The position numbers and the translations under genes are program-made. A DNA stretch of 9,265 bases from SZUA-252 sp035716005 (GTDB taxonomy: Bacteria; Eisenbacteria; RBG-16-71-46; SZUA-252): positions 1-9,265 of the forward strand of contig DASTKG010000151.1 of NCBI GenBank assembly GCA_035716005.1. Direction: 5' to 3'. A model generated the notes under the pieces. The model was given only the letters and a program-made list of their open reading frames with translations. It was not told the DNA's origin and did not search any database. Position 1 is the first letter of the stretch, and each line of letters opens with the position of its first letter. Below are positions 6,915 through 9,265 of this stretch, one piece after another.

Positions 6915-6930
6915 ATCGTAATGCGACATA
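6912..6930. promoter_or_regulatory. Candidate MarR operator overlapping the start codon
   Basis: TATATCGTAATGCGACATA is an imperfect palindrome: arms TATATCG and CGACATA match at six of seven positions around a 5-base centre that contains the ATG start. MarR-family dimers usually bind AT-rich palindromes of about this size, and they often sit on their own promoters. Binding here would cover the -10 and start of transcription, giving autorepression and control of the linked nitrite reductase. This is inference from position and symmetry. Confidence 0.5.
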
Positions 6931-8810
6931 GTTTCAAGACCATCGCCGGACGGCCGCGCGCCGCCTCCGCCCTTCGCGACGTCGACTATCGCGCCCTCGC
7001 GGCGTTCCGCGCCGCGCTTCGTAAGTTCCTCCGGGCGAGCGGCGAACGCGCTCGGGCGGCCGGCGTCACCACGGCGCAGCATCAGCTGCTCCTCGCGGTG
7101 AAGGGACACCCCGGCCCCGATCCCCCGCTCATGGGAGACCTCGCCGAGGCGCTCCAGGTGCGGCCGCACACCGCCGTCGGCTTGGTCGACCGCGCCGAGA
7201 AGGCCGGGCTCGCCGCGCGCGTCCGCGTGGACGAGGATCGGCGCCGCGTCGGCGTCGTCCTCACGGCGCAGGGCGACCGAGTCCTCGCCCGGATCACCGA
7301 GGCGAATCGCCTCGAGCTCGTCGGGCTTCGCAGGATCCTCGGCCGCGTCTCCTGGACCCGCCCCGGCAGCGGCCTCATTCGACGTGTGCTGCCCCTCGCG
7401 CTCCTCTGCGCTTCCCTCGCCGGTTGCGGGTCGTGGGGCTCGGATCCGTACGACGAATCGCGAATGGATCTCCGGCCCATGCCCGCGAAGGTGACCGCCG
7501 TGCGCGATACGGGCGCGTTCCAGGAGGGGCGCGTGCTGAGCACCGCGCCCTACATCGCCCCGCTCGATCCCTCCCCCGTGAAGACCGTCCGCCTCGACGT
7601 CGTCGATCGGGTGATCGAGATCGCCCCGGGCGTTCGATTCAACGCCTGGACGTTCGGAGGCCAGGTCCCGGCCCCGGTCATCCGGGCCAGGGTCGGCGAC
7701 CGCATCCGGATCCGGATGACGAACCGCAGCGACGAGGTCATGCCGGGCGTGGCGTCCTTCGGGATGCCGATGATGCACTCGATCGACTTCCACGCCGCCA
7801 TGGTCTCGCCGCAGGACAAGTACCGTTCCATCGCGCCCGGCCAGACCATCGAGTTCGAGTTTCGGCCGAACTATCCGGGCGTCTTCATGTACCACTGCGG
7901 GACCCCCATGATCCTCGAGCACATCGCGTCGGGGATGTACGGGGTCATGGTGGTGGAGCCGCGGGGCGGCTACCCCACGAAGGTGGATCGGGAATACGTG
8001 GTGGTGCAGAGCGAGTTCTACGTCATGCCCGACCCGCAGAAGCGGACGGTCGAGGGCGAGCCTCTCTACGTCCTCGACGCCGAGAAGCTACGGACGAAGG
8101 CGTCGACCTACACGGTCTTCAACGGCGTCTACAACGGCATGGTCGACCATCCGCTCGCGGCGAGTCCCGGCGAGCGCGTCCGCATCTTCTTTCTCAACGT
8201 CGGCCCCAGCAACACGTCGTCGTTCCACGTGGTCGGCACGATCTTCGACCGAGTTTGGTTCGATGGGAATCCCGACAACCAGTTCCGCGGCATGCAGACG
8301 GTTCTTTTGCCCTCCAGCGGCGGCGCGATCGTGGAGTTCCGCGTTCCCGAAGCCGGAAAGTACATCATGGTGGATCACCACTTCGCGAACGCGTCCCAGG
8401 GCGCGATCGGCGTCATCGACGCCACCGTCGGCGGGTCCGAGCCGGCCGCCGAGCCCCTCGAGCACCACAACTTCCCGGCCACGCAGAGCGGCCCTCCCGA
8501 TCCCGACGCCGCGCGCGCCAAGGTCGTGTTCGAGAGCAAATGCGTGGCCTGCCACACGATCGGCCAGGGCGTGAAACTCGGCCCCGACCTTCTCGGCGTC
8601 ACGTCCCGGCGCTCGGACGCCTGGCTCGGGCGCTGGCTGGAGTCTCCGGAGAGAATGTTGGCGAGCGACGACTCGGCGAAGGCGCTCCGCGCGCGCTATC
8701 CGATCCCGATGCCGAACCAGAACCTCACGCCCGACGACATCCACGGGCTCCTGGGGTACTTCCACTGGGCGGATCGGTCCGCGGCGCCGGCCGGGACAGG
8801 CCACAAGTGA
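6921..8810 (+). CDS. nirK: MarR regulator in frame with lipoprotein AniA-like copper nitrite reductase-cytochrome c
   Basis: One uninterrupted 629-codon frame holds four modules. Residues about 20-145 are a MarR-type winged helix (VTTAQHQLLLAVKG, LMGDLAEALQVRPHTAVGLV, then the wing VDEDRRRV). Residues 153-169 are a lipoprotein signal (IRRVLPLALLCASLAGC, lipobox LAGC, Cys169). Residues about 220-502 are two cupredoxin domains of nitrite reductase, which reduces nitrite to nitric oxide in the periplasm. Type 1 copper ligands are His286, Cys326, His334 and Met339; type 2 ligands are His291, His325 and His486; the catalytic Asp289 and His436 are present. FHVVGTIFDRV and VDHH resemble AniA-type (class II) enzymes. 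Residues about 527-616 are a cytochrome c domain with CVACH (541-545) and probable axial Met597, likely the electron entry. Usual MarR proteins stop near residue 150, and no stop exists here, so this may be two proteins (see the internal-start entry). The last 4 bases overlap the next gene. Confidence 0.88.
   Translation: MRHSFKTIAGRPRAASALRDVDYRALAAFRAALRKFLRASGERARAAGVTTAQHQLLLAVKGHPGPDPPLMGDLAEALQVRPHTAVGLVDRAEKAGLAARVRVDEDRRRVGVVLTAQGDRVLARITEANRLELVGLRRILGRVSWTRPGSGLIRRVLPLALLCASLAGCGSWGSDPYDESRMDLRPMPAKVTAVRDTGAFQEGRVLSTAPYIAPLDPSPVKTVRLDVVDRVIEIAPGVRFNAWTFGGQVPAPVIRARVGDRIRIRMTNRSDEVMPGVASFGMPMMHSIDFHAAMVSPQDKYRSIAPGQTIEFEFRPNYPGVFMYHCGTPMILEHIASGMYGVMVVEPRGGYPTKVDREYVVVQSEFYVMPDPQKRTVEGEPLYVLDAEKLRTKASTYTVFNGVYNGMVDHPLAASPGERVRIFFLNVGPSNTSSFHVVGTIFDRVWFDGNPDNQFRGMQTVLLPSSGGAIVEFRVPEAGKYIMVDHHFANASQGAIGVIDATVGGSEPAAEPLEHHNFPATQSGPPDPDAARAKVVFESKCVACHTIGQGVKLGPDLLGVTSRRSDAWLGRWLESPERMLASDDSAKALRARYPIPMPNQNLTPDDIHGLLGYFHWADRSAAPAGTGHK
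7371..7430 (+). other. MarR-NirK junction: internal lipoprotein signal and possible separate nirK start
   Basis: A free-standing NirK lipoprotein would be expected to begin just before Arg154-Arg155. The codon there is ATT (7377-7379), one base from ATG. ATT is a known but rare start (E. coli infC). The only standard alternative is GTG at 7386, which leaves a signal peptide with no positive charge. No Shine-Dalgarno is visible before either. No in-frame ATG, TTG or CTG occurs between the MarR wing and this point. If separate, NirK would be 474 to 477 residues, a normal size for an AniA-like enzyme with a cytochrome domain. Confidence 0.5.
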
Positions 8811-9265
8811 GCGCGATCGGCAGGGTGTCCAGGCGAGTCGTCGCCGGACTCGTCGCGCTTTCCGTTCTGACGCAGGCGCCCTCCGCGCGCGCCTGCATGA
8901 TTTGCGACCAGGACAAGGTGGCGGCCACGTACGACTTCGCCGTCGTCTCCGCCGCCGCGGCGCGCCACCACCGGATGCTCTTCGGCGCAGTGGAGGGTCC
9001 GGTCAAGCCGGACGATCCGGCGCTCGCCCGCCGGCTCCGGAGCGCGCTCGGGCGCGTCCGAGGGGTCGATGCGGGAACCGTGAGAGTCTCACTCGCGCCG
9101 GCCGCCATCTCCCTCGCCTGGAATCCGGTGCGGACGACCGAGACCGAACTGCTCGCGGCCGTTCGCGCCGCCCTCCGGCCCGCCAAGCTGGGCCTTCGCC
9201 CGATCGACTCCCCGCCCCTCCCGGCGCCCCAGAGGGCGCTCCGGCGCACATCGGGGAGGCGGGTC
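8807..9265 (+). CDS. Secreted CxxC protein with HMA-like fold, partial; candidate copper partner of NirK
   Basis: The GTG at 8807 overlaps the NirK stop as GTGA, implying translational coupling; an AGG lies 7 bases upstream. The frame is open for 153 codons to the right edge. Residues 1-29 form a signal peptide (basic SRRVVAG, hydrophobic LVALSVLTQ, cleavage after SARA). The mature protein would start CMICDQDK, so a CxxC (Cys30, Cys33) stands at its N-terminus; the site is not a good lipobox because Arg is at -2. Residues about 56-133 resemble a heavy-metal-associated (HMA) ferredoxin-like fold: RMLFGAV, a helix ALARRLRSALGRVRGV, strands TVRVSLAP and AISLAWNP, then the helix TETELLAAVRAAL. 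The loop where HMA proteins carry GMxCxxC reads KPDDPA here. Overlap with NirK and the possible metal site suggest periplasmic copper delivery or redox maturation of NirK or its heme. I do not recognise a named family; the function is inference. Confidence 0.68.
   Translation, partial: MSAIGRVSRRVVAGLVALSVLTQAPSARACMICDQDKVAATYDFAVVSAAAARHHRMLFGAVEGPVKPDDPALARRLRSALGRVRGVDAGTVRVSLAPAAISLAWNPVRTTETELLAAVRAALRPAKLGLRPIDSPPLPAPQRALRRTSGRRV

Noticed and set aside
6702..7922. A 406-codon minus-strand frame across the transporter end and the MarR-NirK region
   Set aside because: It is antisense to two well-supported genes, crosses their promoter, and has only Asp/Arg/His-rich composition without domains.
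8233..8262. Possible loss of an active-site histidine in NirK (no GGHGD motif)
   Set aside because: The His of GGHGD is not the main catalytic one. AniA-type enzymes also read FHVxGxIFD here, and the catalytic His (436) and all copper ligands remain.

Overview
The window is high-GC bacterial DNA, estimated by eye at about two thirds G+C, with tightly packed genes. A secreted Asp-box propeller protein ends in a FlgD/type IX-secretion-like tail, and an AniA-type copper nitrite reductase carries a C-terminal cytochrome c. Together these suggest an uncultured didermic lineage such as Eisenbacteria, Gemmatimonadota or relatives. That placement is inference from gene style, not from a marker gene.

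Left part, minus strand, read right to left. A 978-residue inner-membrane-anchored AsmA-like/DUF748 protein (5584 to 2648) follows a 17-codon leader ORF that lies in the same frame and stops one codon before it. A strong 13-bp hairpin (2572-2605) lies 43 bases past its stop. Next come a secreted two-Asp-box beta-propeller protein (2418 to 1138), a conserved-looking cytoplasmic protein of unknown function (1103 to 375), and the N-terminal 80 residues of a probable DinB-superfamily protein (242 to beyond the left edge). An 18-base perfect palindrome fills most of the short gap between the propeller gene and the unknown gene.

Right part, plus strand. A drug/metabolite-type (EamA) transporter of 366 residues ends in a 61-residue tail containing 24 histidines. 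After 83 bases comes one 629-codon frame that reads through a complete MarR-type winged-helix regulator, then a lipoprotein signal sequence, then an AniA-like copper nitrite reductase with all copper ligands present, then a CxxCH cytochrome c domain. Its stop overlaps by four bases the GTG start of a secreted protein, cut by the right edge. That protein has a CxxC at the predicted mature N-terminus and a region resembling an HMA fold without its usual metal loop.

The right part looks like a small nitrite-reduction unit: a regulator with a palindromic site over its own start, the lipoprotein reductase with its own electron-entry heme, and a candidate copper-handling partner. The most unusual point is the lack of any stop codon between the regulator and the reductase. 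It may be a real fusion, two proteins with a non-standard internal start, or a sequence error; the window alone cannot decide. No tRNA, rRNA, CRISPR array, insertion sequence or phage gene was seen. No gene-free stretch exceeds 300 bases; the longest is 2419-2647.
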